This document shows, one piece after another, positions 43,380 through 51,574 of a stretch of DNA of 64,000 nt. Each line of letters opens with the position of its first letter. The first letter of the stretch is position 1. Origin of the DNA: Oceanospirillum sp048268485 (GTDB lineage Bacteria > Pseudomonadota > Gammaproteobacteria > Pseudomonadales > Halomonadaceae); assembly GCA_048268485.1 (NCBI GenBank), contig JBLWVL010000016.1, positions 1 through 64,000 on the forward strand. The letters run 5' to 3'. Under the pieces are notes generated by a model. That model made no database searches. It had not been told where the DNA came from and worked only from the letters and a program-made list of their open reading frames with translations. A program made the position numbers and the translations under genes.

Positions 43380-44420
43380 GTGATTGAGGTTGTTATTGTT
43401 GATGATTCAGCACTGATCCGTAATCTTCTGAAAGAGATCATCAGTGAGCAGGATGATATGACGGTGACCGGTCTGGCTTGTGACCCTTTTGAAGCCAGGG
43501 AGGTGATTCGTCAGGTTAACCCTGATGTTATCACTTTGGATGTAGAGATGCCGAAGATGCATGGGCTGGACTTTCTTGAGAAGCTGATGCGCTTGCGACC
43601 GACTCCTGTTGTTATGATCTCGACAATGACGACGGTGGGGTCAGATACAACGATTCGTGCTTTGGAGTTGGGTGCATTAGATTTTATTGCAAAGCCCAAA
43701 GTCGGTGTATCCGGCGAGCTGAAGCAATACAGTGATATAATCTGTGACAAGATACGTATAGCCGCTAAGGCTGGCCCGCACCTGAGTAATATCCGTAAGA
43801 AAAAACGTAATCAGTCGATTATTGATAAACCGATTCTTTTCTCACCGAAAGCACTCAGTAAAGTGATTGCCATTGGCGCTTCAACAGGTGGTACAGAGGC
43901 CATTAAAAATCTCTTAATGCCATTGCCTGCTCAGTCACCTGCTATTGTAATTACTCAACATATGCCTCCGGGGTTTACTCATACATTCGCTGAGCGAATG
44001 AATAGTCTGACCCGCCTCAACGTCAAGGAGGCAGAGGAAGGGGATATCCTGATACCCGGCCATGTTTTTATTGCCCCCGGAGACTGCCATCTGAAAGTTG
44101 AAGTGGAAGATGGCCGCTTTATTGTTAAGCTTGACTCTGGGCCTGCAGTTAACCGCCACAGACCTTCTGTCGATGTCCTGTTTGATTCCTTGGTTGGCCA
44201 TGGGGATGATGTAGCGGCTGTTATACTTACCGGAATGGGGGCTGATGGTGCCCAGGGGCTTAAGCGTCTCAGGGATGCCGGTGCCAGAACATTTGGACAG
44301 GATGAGGCAAGCTGTGTGGTCTATGGCATGCCGAAGGCAGCTGAAATGCTTGGTGCTGTTGAATTTGTTTACCCACTAGAACTAATCCCTGTACAGCTTG
44401 CCCGAACCATGAATAAATAG
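43380..44420 (+). CDS. cheB: CheB methylesterase/response regulator
   Basis: 346 aa. Receiver domain with acceptor D54 ('TLDVEMPKMHG') and Lys in 'FIAKP', a linker, and the methylesterase domain with the Ser-His-Asp triad in 'IGASTGGTEA', 'TQHMPPGFT' and 'TGMGADGA'. It removes methyl groups from receptors when phosphorylated by CheA. The start is GTG, with AAAGGA about nine bases upstream. It completes the adaptation set cheR-cheD-cheB. Confidence 0.97.
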   Translation: MIEVVIVDDSALIRNLLKEIISEQDDMTVTGLACDPFEAREVIRQVNPDVITLDVEMPKMHGLDFLEKLMRLRPTPVVMISTMTTVGSDTTIRALELGALDFIAKPKVGVSGELKQYSDIICDKIRIAAKAGPHLSNIRKKKRNQSIIDKPILFSPKALSKVIAIGASTGGTEAIKNLLMPLPAQSPAIVITQHMPPGFTHTFAERMNSLTRLNVKEAEEGDILIPGHVFIAPGDCHLKVEVEDGRFIVKLDSGPAVNRHRPSVDVLFDSLVGHGDDVAAVILTGMGADGAQGLKRLRDAGARTFGQDEASCVVYGMPKAAEMLGAVEFVYPLELIPVQLARTMNK

Positions 44421-44459
44421 CTGACATATTTTGAACTGACAACCGTTTTGGGAGCCACC

Positions 44460-44762
44460 ATGAATATTCAAACAACAACTAACGATTCTCAAAGTACTAT
44501 GCGTCTTAGTGGTCGCTTTGATTTTAACTCGCATAAAGTTTTTCGTGAGACATACCAACAGCTTCTTGATGCTAAAGCAAAGGTTATTGCATTAGAGATG
44601 AGTCAGGTCGATTACCTGGATAGTTCGGCGCTTGGAATGCTGCTTCAGTTTAAAGAAAAAGCGGATATGCAAAGTACCAGAGTTACCCTGGAAAATTGTT
44701 CCCAATTGGCAAAAGATGTTTTGGCCATTGCCAATTTTGATAAGTTATTTGAAATCTCCTGA
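44460..44762 (+). CDS. STAS-domain anti-anti-sigma factor (HsbA-like)
   Basis: 100 aa from the ATG at 44460 (GGAG five bases upstream). It is a single STAS domain with 'RLSGRFDFNSHKVF' and 'VDYLDSSALGMLL', where S55 or S56 is the usual phosphorylation site. Such proteins bind an anti-sigma factor when unphosphorylated and release it when phosphorylated. It lies 39 bases after cheB and 14 before a gene encoding both a candidate kinase and phosphatase for it, so the pair forms a partner switch. The P. aeruginosa HsbA-HsbR pair is the closest analogue I know; it acts through FlgM. Confidence 0.9.
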   Translation: MNIQTTTNDSQSTMRLSGRFDFNSHKVFRETYQQLLDAKAKVIALEMSQVDYLDSSALGMLLQFKEKADMQSTRVTLENCSQLAKDVLAIANFDKLFEIS

Positions 44763-44776
44763 GCGGTATCCTGACT

Positions 44777-46492
44777 ATGCGTATTCTTGCAGTAGATGAC
44801 ACCCGGGCAAATTTAGTATTGCTTCAGGCGATGTTGAAGCGGTCTGGTCATGAGGTTGTAACGGCTGAAAATGGCGAGGATGCACTTGAGGTTTTTTCGG
44901 AACAGCAGCCCGATCTTGTTCTGATGGATGTCATGATGCCGGGTATGGATGGTTTTGAAACGGCGCAAAAGCTTCAGGATATGTCGGCACCCCGCTGGGT
45001 GCCTATCATATTTATCTCGGCTGCTGCTACAGAAGAATATTATATTAAAGGTCACCAGTCTGGTGGTGCGGATTACCTCTTTAAGCCCATCAACCAAGTG
45101 ATTCTGAATACTAAAATTGAGTCGATTAAACGTATTGTGGATATGCAGAATACGTTGCATAGTCAAAATACTGCACTGCAGGAATATGTCGAGAAAGATG
45201 AGGCCGAGCGTCGTATATCCCGGCATATTATGGAGCATATGGCAGAGAGCAAAGGCCTTGAAGACCCGCTTGTCAGCTCCATGATTACTCCGGCTGAGCA
45301 GTTCAGCGGTGATGTACTTTGTGCGGCACGTTCGCCGAGCAATCGCCTTTATCTGTTGCTTGGCGATGCTGTTGGTCATGGTCTTGCTGCTGCGATTAAT
45401 ACCTTGCCGATTTCAGGCACATTCTACTCCATGGTTTATAAGGGCTTTGAGCTTCAGACTATTGCAAAAGAGTTGAATCACCGTATTAAAGAAGCGATGC
45501 CAACTGGCTGCTTTGTTGCTTGTGGTATTGTCATGATAGACACCGGTGAATCATATGCTGAAGTCTGGAATGCAGGTTTGCCCACCTTTTATTGCGTTGA
45601 CTCTGACGGTCATGTTTCTGATACCTTTGAATCCACGCAATTGCCCTTAGGCGTTCTGACGGCTGATCAGTATGAAGTGGCCAGTGAAATTATTCCCTAC
45701 CGGCCAGGGCATCAGATTGTCATGTTTTCTGATGGACTTATCGAGGCTGAAAGCGGCGATGGTGATTTTTTTGGTATCGAAAGACTGCTTGGCTGCCTGC
45801 ATAATCCTGAAAACCGCCTGGATGATATCCGTTGTGCTTTGGAGGACTTCTTAGGCGATCAGCACCCCCATGATGATGTTACATTGGCTCTGATTGATAT
45901 GCCTGCGCAGGACGTTAGTGGGTTAGATATTTTTAATGAGCAGCAGCAGACAGAGATTTTAACCTCGGTTTCTCCAGCAGACAGCGTTGATTGGCGAGTA
46001 AGTTTTCATCTTGGTGTATCAGAAGTTAAAGCTCTCGACCTTACCCCTATGATTCTTGGTGCTCTTGGCCAATTTAAAGGCTTGGAAAAGCACAATCAGA
46101 AGCTGTTTCTGATTATGGCAGAGCTGCTCAATAACGCACTGGATCATGGTTTGCTTAAGTTGGATTCCAGCCTTAAGTCTGGCCCTGATGCTTTCGAGAA
46201 ATACCTTGCCGAGCGGCAGCAGCGGCTTGAAGAGCTTAGTTCAGGTTGTATTGATATCACGGCAAGTAAGCTGCGTCTGCATGATGAGTCTTTTCTGCGC
46301 ATCACTATTGAAGATACAGGAGATGGCTTTAACTATGAGCATGTTAATCAGCCAGATCCTTCAGAGCAGGCGGTGATGCATGGTCGGGGCATTAAACTTG
46401 TTAAGCAGCTTTGTCGTGCGGTGGTCTATGAGGACCGAGGCAACAAAGTCACTGTTGATTATGACCTGGGCGCAGTGGCCAGATTTTTATGA
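44777..46492 (+). CDS. Receiver-PP2C phosphatase-HATPase kinase regulator (HsbR-like)
   Basis: 571 aa in three parts. Receiver (1-120) with acceptor D51 in 'LVLMDVMMPGMDGFE'. SpoIIE/RsbU-type PP2C phosphatase (about 175-385) with metal-binding 'SGDVLCAARS', 'LGDAVGHGLAAA', 'FSDGLIEAE' and 'HDDVTLALI'. Anti-sigma-type HATPase kinase (about 395-565) with 'LLNNALDHG' and 'EDTGDGFNY' then 'GRGIKLVKQL'. It could both phosphorylate and dephosphorylate the STAS protein, switched by phosphorylation of its receiver. P. aeruginosa HsbR has the same architecture. Being in the che operon, its receiver might take phosphate from CheA. Confidence 0.92.
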   Translation: MRILAVDDTRANLVLLQAMLKRSGHEVVTAENGEDALEVFSEQQPDLVLMDVMMPGMDGFETAQKLQDMSAPRWVPIIFISAAATEEYYIKGHQSGGADYLFKPINQVILNTKIESIKRIVDMQNTLHSQNTALQEYVEKDEAERRISRHIMEHMAESKGLEDPLVSSMITPAEQFSGDVLCAARSPSNRLYLLLGDAVGHGLAAAINTLPISGTFYSMVYKGFELQTIAKELNHRIKEAMPTGCFVACGIVMIDTGESYAEVWNAGLPTFYCVDSDGHVSDTFESTQLPLGVLTADQYEVASEIIPYRPGHQIVMFSDGLIEAESGDGDFFGIERLLGCLHNPENRLDDIRCALEDFLGDQHPHDDVTLALIDMPAQDVSGLDIFNEQQQTEILTSVSPADSVDWRVSFHLGVSEVKALDLTPMILGALGQFKGLEKHNQKLFLIMAELLNNALDHGLLKLDSSLKSGPDAFEKYLAERQQRLEELSSGCIDITASKLRLHDESFLRITIEDTGDGFNYEHVNQPDPSEQAVMHGRGIKLVKQLCRAVVYEDRGNKVTVDYDLGAVARFL

Positions 46493-46680
46493 TTTAGCTG
46501 ACTTTATGCGTAGCTGAGAATCTGGGTAGGGGGTCTACTGTTTTCGGATTACCTCACTGGGGTGCCAAGAGCGGGTACCCCTATTTGGATAGAGCACAGC
46601 AGTGTCTCAGATGGCGAAGACCTGAATTATAACAGTCGGTATTGAAGAGTAAGCCGGTTGGGCTGGCTACGCCGTTATGG

Positions 46681-47130
46681 CTATTTGTGACTTTCATTCT
46701 TGACTGCAAGAAGGTTAACCAGCTTAGCGATGATCTTATCTTTAATTTTTTCCCGGGTCATAGGGGGCAAGGAGTTCATCACTTTTTTATCAAAACGGAA
46801 TAAAATGCAGGTCTGATCCGCGACTACATTACTTGTTCTGGGGGTGTTGGTCAGAAATGAAACCTCGCCAAAAAAGTCACCTGGCTCCAGCGCTGCCAAT
46901 ACCTTCTGATTCTCCTCGAGTTCTACGTGTGCCTTTCCATGCAGAAGAATATAGAATGCAGAGTCCCTCTCACCCTGAACGATAATGTTTTCCCCTGCGT
47001 CCGCTGCAACAAAACGACTTCGGGTGTCAACAATCATGTTTTTCTCACCTGGGTTAAAGGCGCTGAAGAAATCAATTTTATTCAGAATATTCAGTATTTT
47101 AACCCGATTAAGCAGACGTATACCTTTCAT
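46681..47130 (-). CDS. Cyclic nucleotide-binding domain protein
   Basis: 149 aa, essentially one CAP-type beta-roll: 'GENIIVQGERDSAFYILLHGKAHVEL' and the phosphate-binding cassette 'GDFFGEVSFLTNTPRTS'. The cassette keeps the Glu, Arg and Thr that contact cAMP or cGMP. No DNA-binding domain follows, so it is not a CRP-type regulator; it might bind a partner. It converges on the HsbR-like gene and is divergent from the HD-GYP gene at 47385. AAGG lies before the ATG. Confidence 0.88.
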   Translation of the reverse strand: MKGIRLLNRVKILNILNKIDFFSAFNPGEKNMIVDTRSRFVAADAGENIIVQGERDSAFYILLHGKAHVELEENQKVLAALEPGDFFGEVSFLTNTPRTSNVVADQTCILFRFDKKVMNSLPPMTREKIKDKIIAKLVNLLAVKNESHK

Positions 47131-47222
47131 CTTGATAACCTTATCTTCTTTTGGGGGGCGTTTGACCTTATCTTCTCTTAGTAGCAGTTTAACGCTATCC
47201 TAGAACGGTACACAAACCCTGA

Positions 47223-47260
47223 GGCAGCATAAATAGCATTAGTGATAATGCTATTCTGCC
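47223..47260. promoter_or_regulatory. Dyad in the divergent promoter region
   Basis: A 10-bp perfect stem (47232-47241 and 47246-47255, GTGA loop) plus an outer 5-bp pairing (GGCAG/CTGCC). It lies between the divergent cNMP and HD-GYP genes, about 93 bases from one start and 125 from the other. No T-run is present. Confidence 0.4.
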
Positions 47261-47384
47261 CTGCGTCACTTTTCACTGGTGTATTGTTACACGAATTCAA
47301 GCTAACATAATGAGATATAATGATTTTTGCCTCAGGAGGAGCGCTGCACATGCAAGGGATATTTCTTAAAAAAGGTTAAACACT

Positions 47385-48584
47385 ATGGCATTAAACGATA
47401 AAGGCGACCTGATAAAAGTTTCGGCAGCAGACCTTATGATTGGGGATACATTGCCATGGACTGTTTATGATGCTACCGGGCGATTACTGATGGAGTCGGG
47501 GCATGTCATTTCAACCCAATCGCGACTTAATTCAATTATTGCGTCTGGTTATCGTTTGGATGAGCTACCGAAAGAGGCTGAAGAAATCACTCCCGCTCCT
47601 GTCACCTCTGACCTCCCATCACCCATTGTCTACGCTAAAGATACCAATCCTTTTAACGAACTTGAAGAGATGTGCCTTGAGTTGGAGCAGGCTTTTGGCG
47701 GTATTATCGGTGAAGGTAGCTTTAAAGAGGGGCGTCTTGAGCGTCGTTTATATGAGTCATCATCTCAGATTCAGGGGCTGATTAAGCTTAATGGTGATGC
47801 TCTTCTTGGGTCAATTCACTTGTCTAACAAGTTCGATTATTCCATTAAGCATCCTCTTCATGTTGCGATTATTTCTTCAATTATCGCTGATGCACTGGAG
47901 CTGCCCCAAGATGTCCAGCTTGCAATGATCGGTGCTGCGATTACCGCTAATATTGCAATGAGCTCTTATCAGGATAGCCTGCAGGAGCATAAAGGCCCTC
48001 TGACCGCTGAGCAGGAGGCTCGTGTTAAAGAACACCCCAGAGAAAGTTATAATCTGTTGAAGGCCGCAGGAATTACCAACCCGCTCTGGCTTGATATTGT
48101 TCTCCAGCACCATGAAAAAATTGATGGCAGTGGTTACCCGGAAGGCCTTCGTGGGGATCAGATCTGCCTTGAGGCAAAAATTGTAGGTCTGGCTGATATC
48201 TATTCTGCGATGATTTCCGGCCGGGCATACCGTCCTGCACTGACGCCTCAGAGAAGTCTTAAGCAGTTGTTCATGCAGCGTGGCAGTTTCTTTGATGAAT
48301 CTCTGACGAATATTTTTCTCTCAGAGCTGGGTGTCCATCCCCCCGGATCGACTGTTGAGCTGGCGAATGGTGAAATGGGCGTTGTTATTAAGCGTAAAGC
48401 AGCCGAGAGCAGTAAACCCGTTGTTTCGTCCATACGGGATCGTTTTGGTACACGCTTCATGCATCCGGTTATGCGTGACACCGGAGATAAGCGCTACAGC
48501 ATCAAGAGTGACGTAAAAGCTGAGCAGCTTGGTAATATTAATCCTTCAATCTTATGGGGACTGAAGCTGATGCGTGTCAGCTAA
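47385..48584 (+). CDS. HD-GYP domain protein with degenerate HD motif
   Basis: 399 aa. The N-terminal ~110 residues have no family I can name. The HD-GYP domain (about 145-300) retains H156 ('KHPLHVAII') and the complete 'HHEKIDGSGYP' (242-252). The HD-x-G-K motif is lost; the equivalent stretch (183-193) reads G-A-A-I-T-A-N-I-A-M-S. Without the His-Asp pair the bimetal centre cannot form normally, so phosphodiesterase activity is doubtful, and a c-di-GMP-binding or scaffolding role is more likely. The C-terminal part (about 315-399) resembles that of other HD-GYP proteins of marine gammaproteobacteria. Confidence 0.88.
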   Translation: MALNDKGDLIKVSAADLMIGDTLPWTVYDATGRLLMESGHVISTQSRLNSIIASGYRLDELPKEAEEITPAPVTSDLPSPIVYAKDTNPFNELEEMCLELEQAFGGIIGEGSFKEGRLERRLYESSSQIQGLIKLNGDALLGSIHLSNKFDYSIKHPLHVAIISSIIADALELPQDVQLAMIGAAITANIAMSSYQDSLQEHKGPLTAEQEARVKEHPRESYNLLKAAGITNPLWLDIVLQHHEKIDGSGYPEGLRGDQICLEAKIVGLADIYSAMISGRAYRPALTPQRSLKQLFMQRGSFFDESLTNIFLSELGVHPPGSTVELANGEMGVVIKRKAAESSKPVVSSIRDRFGTRFMHPVMRDTGDKRYSIKSDVKAEQLGNINPSILWGLKLMRVS

Positions 48585-48634
48585 CCTATTTGTACTGTTC
48601 TGGGGGATAAGCGGTTTGTTTAGAGGTATGGATT

Positions 48635-49078
48635 ATGAGTAGGTTGTTCGCGTTAATTCTCAGCCTTTTTCTGGTAGGGAATGCCAGTGCTGCAGACTAT
48701 ACTGATCCAAATGTTGCCACTCAGGCACGACAGGATCAGTTTGAAGATATCAAAGCAAGTTTTAAACAGCTTCGCTTTATTCTGCTTCAGAAAGAGTTTG
48801 ATGTTATTTCTGCTCGTGCTGAGGCGGATAAGTTAGCTGCACTGAGTCAGCCGCTGCTGGAGATGTTTCGTGTCAGGTCTGATCATGGGGATACAAAAGC
48901 ACTTGGGCGGATTTGGGATAGCTGGCCGCGCTTTGAAGCTCAGATGCTGAAGTTTATTGAGCTGACGGAAAAAACTGCCCAGAGCTTGGAACTGGCTAAT
49001 CAAGAGGATGCGCGCATGTTTGTAAACCAGGCTGCAAAAAGTTGTAAAAGCTGTCACCGCTTCTTTAAGAAGCGTTGA
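48635..49078 (+). CDS. Cytochrome c'-like class II c-type cytochrome
   Basis: 147 aa. A cleavable signal peptide (about 1-19, ending A-S-A) exports it to the periplasm. The mature part is helical with a single haem-binding C-x-x-C-H near the C-terminus (C137, C140, H141), the arrangement of cytochrome c' and its relatives. The mature protein (~128 aa) matches that family. Such proteins bind NO or CO or carry electrons. GAGG precedes the ATG. It lies 50 bases after the HD-GYP gene on the same strand and may be cotranscribed. Confidence 0.85.
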   Translation: MSRLFALILSLFLVGNASAADYTDPNVATQARQDQFEDIKASFKQLRFILLQKEFDVISARAEADKLAALSQPLLEMFRVRSDHGDTKALGRIWDSWPRFEAQMLKFIELTEKTAQSLELANQEDARMFVNQAAKSCKSCHRFFKKR

Positions 49079-49149
49079 GGCCCGTTTTGCTAGGGTGTTT
49101 TCTTCTGCACTTGTCCTTCCGGTTTCTCTTACTGGCTTCCTGCCGATAG

Positions 49150-49182
49150 CAGCCGATGACCTGATGGGTCATCAGCTGTTTT
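49150..49182 (+). terminator. Intrinsic terminator of the cytochrome c'-like gene
   Basis: Stem of GATGACC (49155-49161) with GGTCATC (49167-49173), extended after one mismatch by CAGC/GCTG, then TTTTATC. It lies 72 bases past the stop, before the convergent hisC. Confidence 0.7.
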
Positions 49183-49202
49183 ATCCTTGATGATAGCTCC
49201 TG

Positions 49203-50264
49203 CTATATATGAGCATACCCTTCCAGGGTAGTGATCAGTGTTTGCATCTCTTCCCGGGTTCCTATGCTGATACGCAAGTAGTTTTCAATACCTGGTTTGG
49301 TAAAATGGCGTACCAGAATATTTTGGTTGCGCAGATAAGCCATCAAATCATCTCCGGTAGAACTTCTGTGGCGAGCGAAAACAAAGTTGGTACTTGATGG
49401 CAGCACTTCGAAACCGAGAGACGTTAGTCGCTCTGTGGTCCAGTCCCTGTCACTTATAATCTGTTGAACCGTTTGGGCAAAGTAATCGGTATCTTCAATT
49501 GCCGCAGTAGCGGATGCCAGTGCCAGCATATCCAGCGGGTAAGAGTTGAAGGAATTTTTGACCCGCTCCAGGCCGGCAATCAGATCCGGGTGGCCCAGAG
49601 CAAAACCTACACGCATACCTGCAAGGCTTCGCGATTTTGAAAGCGTTTGTACTACCAGAAGATTGGGATATTTGCCTATCAGTGAACAAGCACTTTCAGC
49701 ACCGAAATCCACATAAGCCTCATCAACAAGAACCAGTGTGTCTGTATTCCTTTGCAGGAGCGCTTCAATCTCACCAAGGCTTACCGCAATGCCGGTAGGG
49801 GCATTGGGGTTCGCAAAAATAATACCTCCATTTTCCTGGTGGTACTGGCTAAGATCGATACGGAAATCATCTGTCAGTGGAATGTGCTCAGCTTCAATAT
49901 TGTAGAGGTTGCAGTAAACGTCGTAGAAGCTGTATGTCATTGCAGGCATTAACAGAGGCTTTTTCTGACGGAAGAATGCCATAAAAGCATGTGCCAGAAC
50001 TTCATCTGAGCCATTCCCGACAAAGATATGATCCATCGGTAGTTCAAAGTAACTGCTCAGGGCTTCTTTAAGGGCTGATCCGTCAGGGTCAGGGTAGAGA
50101 CGGAGCTTCTCCAGGGGGAAATGGCCAAGAGCCTCGGTCACCTTAGGCGATGGTGGGTATGGGTTTTCATTGGTATTCAGTTTGATGATATTGCTGGTTT
50201 TAGGCTGCTCACCGGGTACATAGGGTTGAAGGGAGTTTAACGCGTCACTCCAGAATTTACTCAT
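49203..50264 (-). CDS. hisC: Histidinol-phosphate aminotransferase
   Basis: 353 aa, typical for HisC. 'LNTNENPYPPSPKV' opens the fold, 'VGNGSDEVLAHAF' binds the PLP phosphate, 'FANPNAPTG' and 'VDEAYVDFG' contact the cofactor, and the PLP Lys is in 'QTLSKSRSLAGMRVGFALG'. It converts imidazole acetol phosphate and glutamate to histidinol phosphate. It is alone here rather than in a his operon, which is common in Pseudomonas relatives. AGAAGAG precedes the ATG. Confidence 0.95.
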   Translation of the reverse strand: MSKFWSDALNSLQPYVPGEQPKTSNIIKLNTNENPYPPSPKVTEALGHFPLEKLRLYPDPDGSALKEALSSYFELPMDHIFVGNGSDEVLAHAFMAFFRQKKPLLMPAMTYSFYDVYCNLYNIEAEHIPLTDDFRIDLSQYHQENGGIIFANPNAPTGIAVSLGEIEALLQRNTDTLVLVDEAYVDFGAESACSLIGKYPNLLVVQTLSKSRSLAGMRVGFALGHPDLIAGLERVKNSFNSYPLDMLALASATAAIEDTDYFAQTVQQIISDRDWTTERLTSLGFEVLPSSTNFVFARHRSSTGDDLMAYLRNQNILVRHFTKPGIENYLRISIGTREEMQTLITTLEGYAHI

Positions 50265-50715
50265 GTGTTAACTCTTCTGTTTTCTATAGGAGGGTTGCAG
50301 TACATCGCTAAATGCGTGATTGGCTGATGATCGAATAAACGGTAAAACTCAAAGCTGATCAGGTCTGGCGCATCGCAATAAAAGAAAATCCTAGACTAGC
50401 ATTGCCCATGATAATTCTCACCTGCTATGGCCGATTTTTTCGGACTTAGATGTCCATATAGTTGTGCTGTAAATAAATTGTTACGCACCTCTGTTGAGGC
50501 TTTACATCTGTCCGATGCTGAAAAGTCCCTTTTTTAGGGCTGACAGGTATAATCTTTAGTCTATAACATCTCAGTTTTTCTTTTGTCCACGTCAAAACCC
50601 ATTTCTCCAATAACAACAAATGTCAGGGTGACGATGGCTTCTGCGTTGGTTGCCCGTTCATGCGATTGCCTGTGAGCGGATTTCGTTCGTGATGCATCTT
50701 GTTTTGGAGAATCTA
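50265..50715. other. 451-base divergent intergenic region between hisC and the YitT-like gene
   Basis: No credible gene. It should hold promoters for both directions. A TATAAT at 50548-50553 faces the YitT-like gene but has no good -35 at the right distance. An imperfect CCC-T6-A-GGG stem lies at about 50526-50540. I see no recognised operator. Confidence 0.5.
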
Positions 50716-51357
50716 ATGAAAATTTATGCTACTCAGTGGCTGGCCATTGTTGAGGCCAGCTTACTGGTTGCGCTTGGTGTGCAGCTGATAAATGCATCTG
50801 ATCTTTTAGTTGGCGGTACAGCTGGTTTGACATTAATTGCGCTTCAGTTTTTGCCTGATATGACCTTCGGGCAGGTTTTCTTCCTGGTTAACCTGCCCTT
50901 TTATCTGATCGCTCTTCGTTATTTGGGGGTTGGTTTTACACTGCGGACATTCGGTGCCGTGTCTTTATTGTCTGTATTTTCAGATCTTATCTCACAGTAT
51001 GTCAGTCTTGAACTGGCACACCCTCTGATTGCTTCTGTTTTAGGTGGGCTCCTGATTGGTTTAGGACTTACTTTCCTGATCCGGGCTCAGGCCTCATTGG
51101 GTGGTATTACAATTCTTGCAGTATTCCTTGAGCGTCGTCTATCCGTTAATGCAGCGCGAACTACATTGGTAACAGACATGGGTATTCTGATATTTGGTTT
51201 TGTCTTTTTTGATGCTTTGACTGTTTTGTACTCTATTGCTGCCTTCATAGCGGTAGGTTCTGTTATGGGGCGATATCGCAAGCCAGCTTTTGTTCCGCCT
51301 GAACAGCTGGCACCTGAGGTCAAGGTGTCGCTTCAGCAGGAGGCAGTTAAAGCCTGA
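50716..51357 (+). CDS. YitT family membrane protein
   Basis: 213 aa from the ATG at 50716 (GGAG seven bases upstream); a longer reading from 50650 has no ribosome site and a non-hydrophobic N-terminus. Five to six membrane helices with 'SDLLVGGTAGLTLIALQF' and 'AHPLIASVLGGLLIGLGLTF', the two half-repeats of the YitT/DUF161 fold, and 'RAQASLGGITILAVFL'. The C-terminal cytosolic DUF2179 domain of Bacillus YitT is missing. Its transported substrate is unknown. An intrinsic terminator follows. Confidence 0.85.
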   Translation: MKIYATQWLAIVEASLLVALGVQLINASDLLVGGTAGLTLIALQFLPDMTFGQVFFLVNLPFYLIALRYLGVGFTLRTFGAVSLLSVFSDLISQYVSLELAHPLIASVLGGLLIGLGLTFLIRAQASLGGITILAVFLERRLSVNAARTTLVTDMGILIFGFVFFDALTVLYSIAAFIAVGSVMGRYRKPAFVPPEQLAPEVKVSLQQEAVKA

Positions 51358-51391
51358 TCTTTCGGGACTAGGTTTTGATAAGTACCCAAAA

Positions 51392-51418
51392 GCGGCAGTT
51401 GATTCTGTCGTTTTTTTT
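51392..51418 (+). terminator. Intrinsic terminator after the YitT-like gene
   Basis: Stem 51392-51398 with 51405-51411 (7 bp, two G-T pairs), six-base loop, then a run of eight T. A preceding AAAA can extend the stem into the T-run. It lies 35 bases after the stop. Confidence 0.75.
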
Positions 51419-51574
51419 ATGCGGTATTTAATATGGCAACCTTGTTTGGGCTCCGGAGAATTTAGTATCGGTATGATGGGCGCGCGTTATAATGTACAGG
51501 TATTTAAGGTAAATAAGCCTGTAAAGCCATGTTAAGCCAGCAATAGTCTGCCAGAGAATAAAAAAGGCCTGCCA

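Noticed and set aside
44813..45379. 188-residue minus-strand frame inside the HsbR-like gene
   Set aside because: Shadow of the receiver and phosphatase domains; basic, His/Arg-rich composition typical of antisense frames.
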